A stretch of DNA of 64,000 bases from Chionoecetes opilio. Taxonomy: Eukaryota > Arthropoda > Malacostraca > Decapoda > Majidae. Position 1 is the first letter of the stretch. Each line of letters opens with the position of its first letter. Shown here in pieces: positions 25,651 through 36,149 of this stretch. The notes under the pieces are model-generated. The model was not told the origin of the DNA, did not search any database, and saw only the letters and a list, made by a program, of their open reading frames with translations. A program made the translations under genes and the position numbers. Where the stretch lies: NCBI GenBank assembly GCA_016584305.1, contig JACEEZ010000448.1, forward strand, positions 199,501 to 263,500, in the 5' to 3' direction.

Positions 25651-25670
25651 ATAATATATATATATATATA

Positions 25671-25731
<61 letters not shown>
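25651..25731. repeat. (TA)n microsatellite
   Basis: About 80 bp of TA between the palindromic element and the CR1 endonuclease fragment. Confidence 0.97.
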
Positions 25732-25734
<3 letters not shown>

Positions 25735-25735
<1 letters not shown>

Positions 25736-26150
25736 TCCGAGCGGCCCTCCGACTTCAGGCCCTTGTGCGACAGGCCGATATTGCATGCGCAGTCCAGGTA
25801 TACAGTGGTCTATGCCTCTACCCATATAGACTCTATGCTGTCATCTGATCTTATAACATTATTAACACAACACTGCAATGTATCTCTTGCATAAAGCGCA
25901 ACTCCTCACCTCGTCTGCCTACTCTGTCCTTGTGAAATAACTTATACCCAGCTTCTCTGACTTCCGGATCAAATACACTTTCCTTTCATATCCAACCATG
26001 TTTCTGTTAATGCTATTATATCAAAATCCTCTACACTATTTATTCCTCTCAGGAAATCTATCTAGTTTAAAATACACCTACAATTTGTATAGTAGACCTT
26101 CAAGCAGCTCATCTTCTTTTTGACCATTTTCCCTTTACTTTAATTAAACC
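25735..26150 (-). pseudogene. CR1 LINE ORF2, endonuclease N-terminal part
   Basis: Minus strand, read with frameshifts: EDFDIIALTETWLDMKGK (about 26040-25980), VFDPEVREAGYKLFHKDRVG (about 25980-25920), RRGEELRFMQEI, and ESIWVEA-like residues near 25820. ALTETW is a conserved block of the apurinic-like endonuclease of CR1 LINEs. The domain breaks off at the (TA)n array and continues at about 17790 beyond the Gypsy insertion. Confidence 0.8.
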
Positions 26151-26254
26151 CCTCCTCTCTCTCTTCTTACGAATCACTTTAGTCCCTGCCTTCTAAAACT
26201 CCTCCTAGTGTCTCAAGATTTCTTTACCCCGACCCCAGTGTCTAATCCCCGGTT

Positions 26255-27282
26255 CTCTATCATAAAAAAGCCTGCAGTGCATCTACTTCCCTTTCAAGGG
26301 ATTTAGACAAGATCTGAACTCCTTTCCCTCGAAAAGTGCACCCCGTCCCTGCGGTAGAGGTGGTTATTGCCCGAAAAAAGAGGTCCCAGCTGTCGACAAA
26401 GGTCCAACCATTGGCTTTGCAATGAAGTGCCAGCCGGCAATTCAAAGCAATAGCCCTGGAGTACCACAAGTCGTCAACACAGCGTCTTGGAAGGACACCA
26501 CACACCACAGGGAACCCACCCCTGTCCCTAACCTTACCTACAGCTTCTAGAACCGCCGTAGCAGTTCCTTACTTCTTACACACTCAACATCGTCCTCCCC
26601 AGCACTCAAGCAGACGATGGCTTTTTCCCTTGGTCCGCCATGCACTCAACTATCTTATCACTAACATAACCTATCCCCTTCCTGGGTAACTCACCGACTT
26701 CATGTGCATCCCTTCCTGTCACAGAACCTGCTGTCGAGATGCCTAACCTGACTGTCACCAACAACAATATTTTACCTTCGGGTAATGATGTAATCGTCTA
26801 CCGTCCCTACCTCCGTATCTTCCTCTTGCAGCCCCAAGAGTACCTGAAATGAGCTCGTGCACACAACATGGTCATTGTTTACCATTATCTCTTTCGGGCG
26901 CGCTCCACCATGATCCATTACTTTCCATTCACCAATCCCTGGTGACTTACAAGGAGCCTTAGTAGTCGCCCGAGGCACGTCTCGCTCTGGTACCCATCCA
27001 GAAACATCCCTCGCATGTGCCCCTTCACTCACTCCACTTGGACCTCTACTTCCACCCCTAAGAGATAGTATCTCTATTTCCTGCTTCTTCACCACGCTTT
27101 TCAAATCGTTCACTTCACTTACAAAGCACCTTTTCAATTTTTCGATCGCCTCCAGAATAGACTTGAGCCCCACTCCACACACCTCACTACACTCGACCCT
27201 TCTCTCTCCCTCTACCACACTCGTGTTCACCTCAGCCTCCTTCACTACTACCACACTACCACTCTCCACCACAGCAGCCTTC
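26255..27282 (-). pseudogene. CR1 LINE ORF1 (coiled coil plus esterase-like C-terminus)
   Basis: Minus strand. The upstream stretch (27282-26772) opens KAAVVESGSVVVVKEAEVNT. It has a heptad-like LKSILEAIEKLKRCF, VNDLKSVVKKQEIEIL region that looks like a coiled coil. After a disrupted section, 26508-26260 reads VCGVLPRRCVDDLWYSRAIA, LNCRLALHCKANGWTFVDSW and VQILSKSLEREVDALQAFL. That is the end of the SGNH-esterase-type domain found in many CR1 ORF1 proteins. The 5' end stops where Penelope-like coding resumes, so ORF1 is probably 5'-truncated. Stops between the two stretches make it a pseudogene. Confidence 0.8.
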
Positions 27283-27735
27283 AATCAGCATCAGAGTTTC
27301 TCGACATACTCAAGACCCGCAAACGCCAGAGGTGCGATCGCTTCGCTTGATGTCGAGTCACTCTTCACAAACGTACCCGTGGATCATACAAATCAACTAC
27401 CTTATCGACCGGGTGTACCACAATGACTCCACCCCCCTACTTGACATCCAGGAACCTGTGCTACGCGGACTCCTCGAATGCTGTACCAAAGAAGCACCTT
27501 TCACCTTTCCCCGAGGGAACAAATACCGGTAGATAGACGATGTCGCCATGGGCTCGCCCTCAGAGGTATTGCTGGCAAACTTCTTCATGAACTGCATAGA
27601 AGGCGTCTTTAAGAAAATAAACAAGCCCGACATAATATTATATTGCAGCTACATCGATGACATTTTCATCAAGACGAAGTCAATACGAAGCAGAACAGCT
27701 GAAGGCCTGCTTATAATGTGTAATACTCTGCCTAC
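27283..27735 (+). pseudogene. Penelope-like element RT, C-terminal half
   Basis: Plus strand with one frameshift and one stop (27532). Segments are SASEFLDILKTRKR (about 27286), ASLDVESLFTNVPV (about 27342), YLIDRVYHNDSTPLLDI, TFPRGNKYR, IDDVAMGSPSEVLLANFFMN (about 27536-27595) and YCSYIDDIFIKTKS (about 27644-27685). The YIDD box is the RT catalytic motif. DVAMGSP and SLDVESLFTN are standard Penelope-like blocks. It continues the 5' half at 14446-14970. After NTLPTYTY it runs into a second CR1 copy, so the GIY-YIG endonuclease, if there was one, is missing. Confidence 0.87.
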
Positions 27736-29038
27736 ATATACTTATGGTTTAAGGCTGGACAGGTGAGCAAAGAACAGTATAACGTGATGGCAAGGACAGT
27801 GAAGAGATTAACAAGAGTAGCTAAGAAAACAATTATGAGATTAAGGTCGCAGGACAGATAAAAAGCGACCCAAAGGGTTATATCCGGTATATAAAAGCAA
27901 GACAAGGGAATTAGTGGGGCCGTTAAGATTAGAGCAGGGTGAGGTCTAAATACGCTAAGATATTGTGATAACTAGGGAAATGGTGGAAGAGGGTATTGAC
28001 AAATTTAAGAAGTTTAAGTCGCCAGGACCAGATTAAGTGTATCCCAGGGTATTAATTAAAATAATACAAAGAGGTTGTTAGTGAGTCATTAGTGCACATT
28101 TTTAGGAAATCGGTTAAGATAGGCGATCTGCCGTTATGGTGGAGGAAAGGAAATGTAGTCATCACATTTAAGAAGGAAGACAGAGGACTAAAGTCAAATT
28201 ATCGACTCGTTAGTGTCAATGGTAGGCAAATTATTGGGATCTATTATAGCAAAAAACATTAGAGAGCACTTAGAAAAACATAGTTTGATCAATGGTTCAC
28301 GACATTTATTCACCAAGTGTAGGTCATGTCTTACCAATTTATTGAGCTATTATGGGAAACTTTATGAGTCGGCAGATAATGATAAGGATTATGATATAAT
28401 ATACTTTGAATTTAGTAAGGCATTCGACAGAGTACACACGAGCAATTCTTAAAAAGAGGTAAGGCTAATGGAATAGATGGGAAGTTATTCGTTGGATCAG
28501 AGCTTGGCTAAGTGATAGGCAACAGATGTTAAAATTAATGGTTCTAATCTGAATGGGGACAGGTGACGAGTGGAAGTTCCACAAGGGTCTGTTTTGGGTC
28601 CACTACTATTTTTGATTTACATCAACGACTTGGATAGTGGGATTAGCAGTGATATCAACAAGTTTGCTGATGATAGTAATATAGGTAGGATTATTGGATC
28701 ACAGTCTGATGTAAACATATTGCAGGGAGACTTAGATAAACTTAATGAGTGGGTAGTGAGATGGCAGATGGAATTTAATATTGATAAGTGCAGCGTTATG
28801 AATGTTGGTAGAAAAAACCCTGGGATAGATACACCATACGCAATGTATCGCTGAAAAGATCAGAAATGAAAAGAATCTTGGAGTAAAGGTGAGCCCAGAC
28901 GTATGACCTAGGAAACAATGTATTGAAGCTAGAAATACAGCTAATAGAGTGTTAGGATTCATTACCAGAAGTGTTTAAAGTAGCAGTGCGGAAGTCAATC
29001 TAAGTCTTTATCTGGCTCTAGTCAGACCTCACCTAGAG
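27736..29038 (+). pseudogene. CR1 LINE ORF2 RT fragment, second copy
   Basis: Plus strand and the same subfamily as 14971-17790. Frameshifted blocks read FKAGQVSKEQYNVMARTVKR (about 27750), MVEEGIDKFKKFKSPGPD (about 27979), SMVGKLLGSIIAKNIREHLE (about 28216) and DYDIIYFEFSKAFDRV. VPQGSVLGPLLFLIYINDLD (about 28576), NKFADDSNIGRIIG (about 28657) and MEFNIDKCSVMNVGRKNPG (about 28768) follow. Here the catalytic FADD is intact. The copy is 5'-truncated at the Penelope-like relic and 3'-truncated at LVRPHLEY, where it becomes a (TA)n array. It faces the first copy in inverted orientation across ORF1 and the Penelope-like segment. Confidence 0.87.
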
Positions 29039-29065
29039 TACATATATATATATATATATATATAC

Positions 29066-29096
<31 letters not shown>

Positions 29097-29107
29097 TATA
29101 TATATAT
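29039..29107. repeat. (TA)n microsatellite
   Basis: TA-rich run at the 3' break of the CR1 copy. Confidence 0.95.
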
Positions 29108-30072
29108 CGTCCATTGCCAGCACTTCGCAGTCAACAATTTCCACAACTTTCCCAGCTTTCAGCCTCGTAAAGTGAAGTACACAAAGCAACACCGTCATGC
29201 CTGACACGCCCTAACAAAGCCGATGCTTTAGTAGCTTTTGTTATCACACAGTTGTCAGTGTTTTGGTGGAAGAGAAGGACGCCGCGCGGTGCAGATGCAA
29301 TGCTGTGCCCAGGCGGCATAATGGTGCTGTATACTTTGTTGGTATCTCTGTATACATATATTTGAAGGTTAAAGACGTGTAGTACTTGGGCAGTGTAATA
29401 CAGGTTTTGATAGTAAGATTAAAATGTGGTATTCTCCTTGCGCTACTTTTACCTACTTTCTATGTAAAAACTAAGCTGAAGTTGTATATATCAGTTTTTG
29501 TATCAAGTCATTCACTATTAAGATGTGGTTGTATTTTACATAAGTTACTGTGAGTTTAGCGCACAAAATATTAGTCTTCTTTTCATAAATATTACACGAA
29601 ATTTTTTATCTCACTTAAATTTTTTCAGTCCATTACTTTTCTCATTTCTTGACTTGCTAAGTCCAAGTCCTCCACCAAAGAGGTTATGTTATCGGTCCTG
29701 TTTGTCTGATTGCGTGCTTGTTAGAAACATTGCGCAAAAAGTTACTGACAGATTTCCATGATTTTTTTTTCTGGGGTGGGGCTTGGTCAAATTTAGAAGT
29801 GATACATTTTTAAGTTCCTGAATATCCTGTTACTTTTCTTTGTATTTACAAATACAAAAATATATTTCAATCGTACACCTCCTAAGAATTCAAGAATAAA
29901 AAGGAAAATTTAAAGTGTTGTAATCAGTTTATGGTTTTTTCATCACTCTTGTATAAAGTTGTAACCAAACAAAACAACATACATTCTAACTCAAGGCTTT
30001 TTGACAATGCAGAACACGGAATATGCCAATTTGTGTGTTCATCCATAGACAAGTGTTCCGAGGCGCGTGCAC
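29108..30072. other. No gene recognised
   Basis: Clean mixed sequence. A minus-strand open stretch at 29131-29319 (about 62 codons, reading MPPGHSIASAPRGVLL at its start) has no family I recognise. Confidence 0.45.
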
Positions 30073-30077
30073 GCACG

Positions 30078-30148
<71 letters not shown>

Positions 30149-30172
30149 TACACACATACACACACACACACA

Positions 30173-30241
<69 letters not shown>

Positions 30242-30275
30242 ACACACACACCAAACACACACACACACACACGAA
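30073..30275. repeat. (CA)n microsatellite
   Basis: About 200 bp of CA with several CCA and TACA interruptions. Confidence 0.97.
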
Positions 30276-30850
30276 AAAATACTACAACAAGAATGGTATA
30301 ATTACAGCTATACCAAAGTCGCTCACCATTTATTATAGCAATTATTATTGTATGGTACATAAAATCGAAATGACATTAAGACTGAAACGAAATCGAAATA
30401 CGAAAAAAGAATCAAACCACACATTGATCATGAAAAATAGGGAAGAGAGAGAGAAAGTAATAAAAAATGAGAAACATTTTGTTTTATTTACCACAAAACA
30501 AACTATTTTCTTTCATACGCAAACTATTTTTCATTCGTTTTTTGCCACGAATATTCTATCCACACTGGAAGACATCAGCAGAAGTGCTTGTCGCCGCTCG
30601 CTACAACGAAAAGAAAAGAAAAAGAAACCCAAAAAGAAACACACCAGTGGATGACGCGAAAACAAAATAATCCTTGCGAATATTCTGCACAGATTTTCTC
30701 CCTCGGCAAAAGTTGAGGAAATCCTTGCTTTTAATCCTCCTTTCATACACTGAGGGTATTAAGGCCGCCCTCACACACCCTTCAAGGCCTCACCAACACC
30801 CCACTTCCGCCTAAACACACTCTTCTACATTCTAGTAACGGCCATTTTCT
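30276..30850. other. No gene seen
   Basis: AT-rich, including a lysine-coding purine stretch near 30605-30650. No domain signal. Confidence 0.5.
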
Positions 30851-30854
30851 CATT

Positions 30855-30901
30855 CCACACACATACACACATACACACACACACACACACCACACATATA
30901 A

Positions 30902-30930
<29 letters not shown>
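30855..30930. repeat. (CA)n microsatellite
   Basis: Interrupted CA repeat with ACATATAA breaks. Confidence 0.9.
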
Positions 30931-30933
<3 letters not shown>

Positions 30934-32147
30934 CCTATTTTTCCAAACACATCCTCCTCATTTACTCGCATCCTCACCACGAACACAGTCTCCTCACTCT
31001 CTTATCATACGTTGCCTCACACCCTCACACTCTCCCCTTTACCTCTTCTCCACCTCTCTGATCCACTAATCCCTTTCTTTTTTACCTTGATATTGTTATA
31101 TTTTTATACATATCATTTTTTCTAAAACCTAAATATAATTTCCTTCATCCTACGACACGCGCCTGATATCCAAACATTTTTTAAAATTATAATTTAGAAA
31201 TCCATATTTGTTTTTGCATAGTTTTCGCTTACCTTTTACACGCTTTTCATCGACACACCCTCGCTCTTATCTCACACTTGCATCATTTTTTTCTGCTCCT
31301 TCTTTCTGAACTAAAACACACACACCACACACGCACATAAAACACACACACACACACACACCAAAACCACACACACACACACACACACACAAACACCCAC
31401 ACACACACACACGCACACACGCACAACAAAAACACACATGCAATTACAGAACGTGAATCCTTCCTCTTTACTCTAAAGGATTCGTTTCATAACTTTCATT
31501 ACAAACCATCAAGTTATATTTCCGCCATTCATTGGTCATATGGCGAGCTTCTGATTCTCTTATTCGTTTTTTTTTGATGCAACCACATTTTTCCCCATTT
31601 TCCTTTTTTATTTATCGTATTTCCACTTTTTTTCCCTTTGGGACTATTCGTTACAAACACTAACACACTCTAACACATCCTGCCTCTAATATTTTTAAAC
31701 TACGAACGCAATGAGCAAAACTTTGCTACAGTGCCTTTTGGCTTCCGTTTGAGCACTAGAACACACTGGGGGCAAGGGACACGGCTATACCGAGGAGCAA
31801 AGACGCGTGAAGGGCGCTGAACACGTCAGGGGAAAGGGCCGTGTGTGGAGGCAAAACAGACACCACCCAACCCCCCACCCCCACGAAGGTTTCCTGGGGA
31901 AAACCGCGTCGTAATATGAAAATGGGCAAACCAGCGTCTTTCCACTCGGGCCTCCGCGTTGGGGGGGACGAGAAGGGGGGCAGGGAGGGGGTAAAAAAGG
32001 TCACTCTAGCCTAGGGGTTCTTGAAATATTCAAGCCAAGAGTAATGTTATATTTTTTTTCCTTCTTTTTAGTTTTTTTATCTCCTCTTCTTTCCTTTTTT
32101 TCATACTCGTACTCCTCCTCATTTCCCCCTTTTACCCTATATATTAT
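30931..32147. other. Noncoding, with a further (CA)n at 31315-31440
   Basis: A CA-rich array sits at 31315-31440. Otherwise the sequence is T-rich, and no gene is recognised. Confidence 0.55.
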
Positions 32148-32569
32148 ATATATAATATTATATAAAATATAGGATATTTTATATATTTTAATATATATAT
32201 ATATATTATATATATAATATATATATAATATATAATATATATATATATATATTAATATATATATATATTATATATTATATTATAATATATAAAATATATA
32301 TCATATAATATATATATATAATATATATATATAAAATAATATATATAATATATATATATAGATATATATATAATATAATATATATATATATATAATATAA
32401 AATATATTATATATATATATATTTTATATATATATATATATATAATATAGATATATATATATAATATATATATATAAAATATATATAATTTTATAATTAT
32501 ATATATATTTTAATAATATAAATTATAATATAAAATATATATATATAAATTATAATATATATATATATA

Positions 32570-32607
<38 letters not shown>

Positions 32608-32661
32608 CTATATATATAAAATATTTTATATAAATATATATTATATATAATATTATAAAAT

Positions 32662-32708
<47 letters not shown>

Positions 32709-32754
32709 TATATATATTTTATACATATTTATATATATATATATAAAATATATA
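32148..32754. repeat. Long (TA)n low-complexity tract
   Basis: About 600 bp made almost only of A and T in TATA/ATAT patterns. It directly abuts the left terminal repeat of the composite element at 32755. Confidence 0.97.
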
Positions 32755-32890
32755 CTAGCCGCAAAGCCGCCCTCTGGGCGGACTTTTTGGCTAGCTCCTG
32801 CGGAGGGCTATTGGTGGGCCTTCGGCCCACCAACATGGACTCTCCAGATAGCCCCTTCTAACTTTCCCGAAATCATGGATGTAGAAATGT
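32755..32890. repeat. Left terminal inverted repeat with hairpins
   Basis: Contains CCGCCC-TCT-GGGCGG (32767-32781). It also has a perfect 10-bp stem with a 3-base loop, TTGGTGGGCC-TTC-GGCCCACCAA (32811-32833). Pairs with 35745-35914. Confidence 0.9.
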
Positions 32891-34160
32891 ATGTATTCCC
32901 CCCACCCATTCACCTCACCCCCTTACCCATCATCCCCCCCCATTCACTCACCTATTACCCCTCACCCCCCACCCATTCACTCACCCATTACCCCCCCCCA
33001 TTCACTCACCATTCATTCACCATTACCCATCACCACATCACCCATTCACTCACCCATTACCCTCACCCCCACCCATTCACTCAACCCATTACCCATCACC
33101 CCCCCCCCATTCACCACCCCATTACCCATCACCACACACCCAACCCACACCCCCCCCATTCACTCACCCATACCATCAAACCCCCCACCCATTCACTCAC
33201 CCATTACCCATCACCACACCCCCTTCACTCACCATTACCCATCACCCCCCACCCATTCACTCACCCATTACCCATCCACCACACCCCCCATTCACTCCCC
33301 CATTCCCATCACCCCCCAAACCCATTTACTCACCCCTTTTCCCCTCACCCCCACCCATTCACTCATCCATTACCCATCACCACACCCCCCATTCACTCAC
33401 CCATTACCCAGACACCCCCACCCTTCACTCACCCATTACCCATCACCCCACACCCATTACCCATCACCCCCCACCCATTCATTCACCCCCCACCCATTCA
33501 CTCACCCATTACCCATCACCACACACCCATTCACTCACCCATTACCCATACCCCCCACCCATTCACTCACCCATTACCCATCACCCCTCACCCATTCACT
33601 AACCCATTACCCTCACCCCCCCCATTCACTCACCCTTACCCCTCACCACACACCCATTCACTCACCCATTACCATCATCCCCCCAAACCCTTCACTCACC
33701 CATTACCCATCACCCCCCCCATTCACTCACCCATTACCCATCACCACACCCCCATTCACTCACCCATTCCCATCACCCCCCACCCATTCAACTCACCCAT
33801 TACCCATCACCACACACCATTACCCATCACCCCCACCCATTCACTCACCCCCCACCCATTCACTCACCCATTACCCATCACTACCCCCCATTCACTCACC
33901 CATTACCCATCACCCCCCACCCTTCACCTCACCCATTACCCATCACCAAACACCCATTTCACTCACCCATTACCCATCACCCCCCACCCATTTCACTCAC
34001 GCCATTTAACCCATTAACACCACAACACCAATTCACTCACCCATTACCCCATCACCCCCACCTTCCCATCACTCATGCACCATCACCCCCCACCCATTCA
34101 CTCCCCCACCCCATTACCCATAACCCCACCCATTCACTCACCATTTTACCCATCACCCTA
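32891..34160. repeat. About 32-bp minisatellite, forward orientation
   Basis: Dozens of imperfect copies built from CCCATTCACTCA and CCCATTACCCATCACC. C-runs vary in length between copies. Long open frames rich in H, P, T and S through it are compositional. Confidence 0.95.
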
Positions 34161-34358
34161 CATCAGGCTTCCTAATTCTCGCACCCACTTTTGTTTTCAC
34201 TAATTCTCGCAAAATAGCTGCTAAAAAAAAAAAAAAAAAAAGTGGTCGGATCATCTCATAAGAATGGGCTTATGACCTTTCCGCTGATCAACCTGATTCC
34301 AAAATGTGCCATATGAGGTGTTTTGCGCCCGGGGGTTAACCTATCTCCACACACACAC

Positions 34359-34393
<35 letters not shown>

Positions 34394-34430
34394 GTACACA
34401 CTTTCGCTTCATATTATTAATATATATATA
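34160..34430 (-). repeat. 300-bp internal module, copy A (minus orientation)
   Basis: Contains a TCATCTCATAAG landmark and a CATATGAGGTGTTTTGCGC segment, a poly-A of about 19 bp and a GACA run. It is the reverse complement of copies B and C. Confidence 0.87.
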
Positions 34431-34462
<32 letters not shown>

Positions 34463-34513
34463 CTATATATAATATCTATATATTATATATATATATATGT
34501 ATATATAGTTATA

Positions 34514-34561
<48 letters not shown>

Positions 34562-34675
34562 ATATTATATATATTATATAATAGATCTATATAATATATT
34601 TAGATATAATATATATATATATTTTATAAATCTATATAGATATATATATATATAATTATATATATATATATATAT

Positions 34676-34730
<55 letters not shown>

Positions 34731-34790
34731 ATATATATATTTATAATATATATATATATATAATATTATAGATATATACTTCTATCTTCT
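34425..34790. repeat. (TA)n tract between modules A and B
   Basis: TA-rich sequence occupying the symmetry centre of the composite element. Confidence 0.95.
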
Positions 34791-35095
34791 ATATTAATAA
34801 AGCGATAGTGTGTGTCTGTCTGTGTGTGTGTGTGTGCTGTGTGTGTGTGTGTGTGTGTGTGTGGGTGTGTGGTGTGGTATAGGTTCCGCCCCCCGTTGGC
34901 GCAACACCTCATATGGCCACATTTTTGGAATCTGGTAGCTTCTGGGAAGGTCATAGCCCACTTATGAGATGATCCGATCACGTTTTTTTTTTTTTTTTTT
35001 TTTTTTGAGCAGCCTAATTGATTGAGAATTGTGAAAACAAAATTAGGTTTGCGAAGAATTGAGGAAGCCTTGATGTAGGGTGGATGGTAATGTGT
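34791..35095 (+). repeat. 300-bp internal module, copy B
   Basis: Opens with a GTCTGTCTGTG/TG array, then GGTTCCGCCCCCCGTTGGCG, CACCTCATATGGCCACATTT, CTTATGAGATGATC, a T-run and GCAGCCTAATTGA. It mirrors copy A. Confidence 0.87.
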
Positions 35096-35215
35096 GAGTG
35101 AATGGGTGGGGTGATGGGTAATGGGTGTGGGTGGTGATGGGTGGAGTGATGGTGGGGGGTGATGGTTTGGGGGTGTGGTGATGGGTAGAGGGAATAGGTG
35201 GGGTGGTGATGGGTA
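35085..35215. repeat. Minisatellite, reverse orientation, between modules B and C
   Basis: Units such as GGGTGATGGGTAATGGGTG, the reverse complement of the 32891-34160 unit. Confidence 0.87.
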
Positions 35216-35515
35216 ATGCTATATAATATAAGCAAAGTGTGTCTCTCTGTCTGTCCTGTCTGTCTGTGTGTGTGTGTGTGGTGTTGTGTGTGTGTGTTGG
35301 TGTCTGGTATAGGGTTCCGCACCCCGTGGCGCAATCGACTCATATGGCACATTTTTGGAACCCGGTTTTGCCCAGGGGAAAGGTTTAAGACCACTTATGA
35401 GATGATCGTCTTTTTTTTTTTTTTTTTTTTTTTAGCAAGCCTATTATGCGATAATTGTGAAAAAAAAAAAGGGGAGGTGGGTTGCGAGATTTTGAGAACC
35501 TTGATGTAGGGTGAT
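35216..35515 (+). repeat. 300-bp internal module, copy C
   Basis: Direct repeat of copy B: TG array, GGTTCCGCACCCCGTGGCGC, CATATGGCACATTTTTGGAA, CTTATGAGATGATC, T-run and GCAAGCCTATT. Confidence 0.87.
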
Positions 35516-35744
35516 GGTAATGGGTGAACTGATGGGTGGGTGATGGTATAGGTGTAGGGTGGATGGGTGAGTGAATGGGTGGGGGGGGTGATGGTTGGGG
35601 GATTGATGGGTTATTGTTGAGGGAATAAGGTGGTGGGTGATGGTATGGGTGAGTGAATGGGAGGGGGGTGATGGTTTGGGTAAGTGAATGGGGTGGGGGT
35701 GATGGGGGAATGGGTGAGTGAAATGGGTGGGGGGAATTACATAC
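35515..35744. repeat. Minisatellite, reverse orientation, right side
   Basis: GTGATGGGTGAGTGAATGGG-like units leading into the right terminal repeat. Confidence 0.87.
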
Positions 35745-35914
35745 ATTCTACATCCGTGATTTCAGGAAAGTTTTAGAAGGGGCTATCTGAAGAGGCCGTG
35801 TTTAGTGGGCCTTTCGCCCACCAAACACAGGTGGTGGAGCCAAAGACCGCCACCACTAATAGGCCCTCCGCCAGGACTAGCCAAAAGTCCCCCGGAGGCC
35901 GGCTTTGCGGCTAG
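35745..35914. repeat. Right terminal inverted repeat
   Basis: Reverse complement of the left end, with an extra segment at about 35828-35860 (GGTGGTGGAGCCAAAG and so on). It keeps the hairpin GTGGGCC-TTTC-GCCCACC-like segment near 35815-35830. Confidence 0.88.
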
Positions 35915-36149
35915 CTTATAGACATATAAGGGTTCCCAAGATGCAAAGTTTTTGAAATATGCACGCTCGTTTTTGTGCCGGTTTTCTCAATATAAAACAG
36001 TATTGTTTTGAAAGTTTGGGCCGAATTAAGTAATATTTAGGGGTCCCGCAAAGTGAACATCTAGTGACGTGACCGAAATTCAGGATTTTTCTGAAAATCT
36101 CCACTTTTTTTTTTCCCTCAGTTATCAACATTGCAACAAGAGCCGCTAG

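Larger units (their letters stand above)
32755..35914. mobile_element. Composite inverted-repeat element with internal minisatellite (class unknown)
   Basis: Starts with CTAGCCGCAAAGCCG (32755-32769) and ends with its exact reverse complement (35900-35914). Similarity continues inward for about 130 bp, to about 32890 and 35745. Both ends carry small GC-rich hairpins. Inside lie a forward minisatellite (32891-34160), a 300-bp module in minus orientation, a TA tract, the same module in plus orientation, reverse-orientation minisatellite, a third module and more reverse minisatellite. Overall the arrangement is roughly palindromic. No transposase is visible. The hairpin ends and internal tandem repeats recall nonautonomous Helitron/Helentron-like elements, but I cannot assign a class. 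Confidence 0.75.

Noticed and set aside
29131..29319. 62-codon minus-strand frame as a host exon
   Set aside because: No family recognised and no splice sites I could defend.
32148..32754. Possible AT-rich origin or matrix attachment region
   Set aside because: Composition alone is no evidence; it is a plain TA tract like others in the window.
32875..34017. 380-codon His/Pro/Ser/Thr-rich open frame
   Set aside because: It lies wholly in the minisatellite of the composite element; two overlapping frames are equally open, as expected from the repeat.
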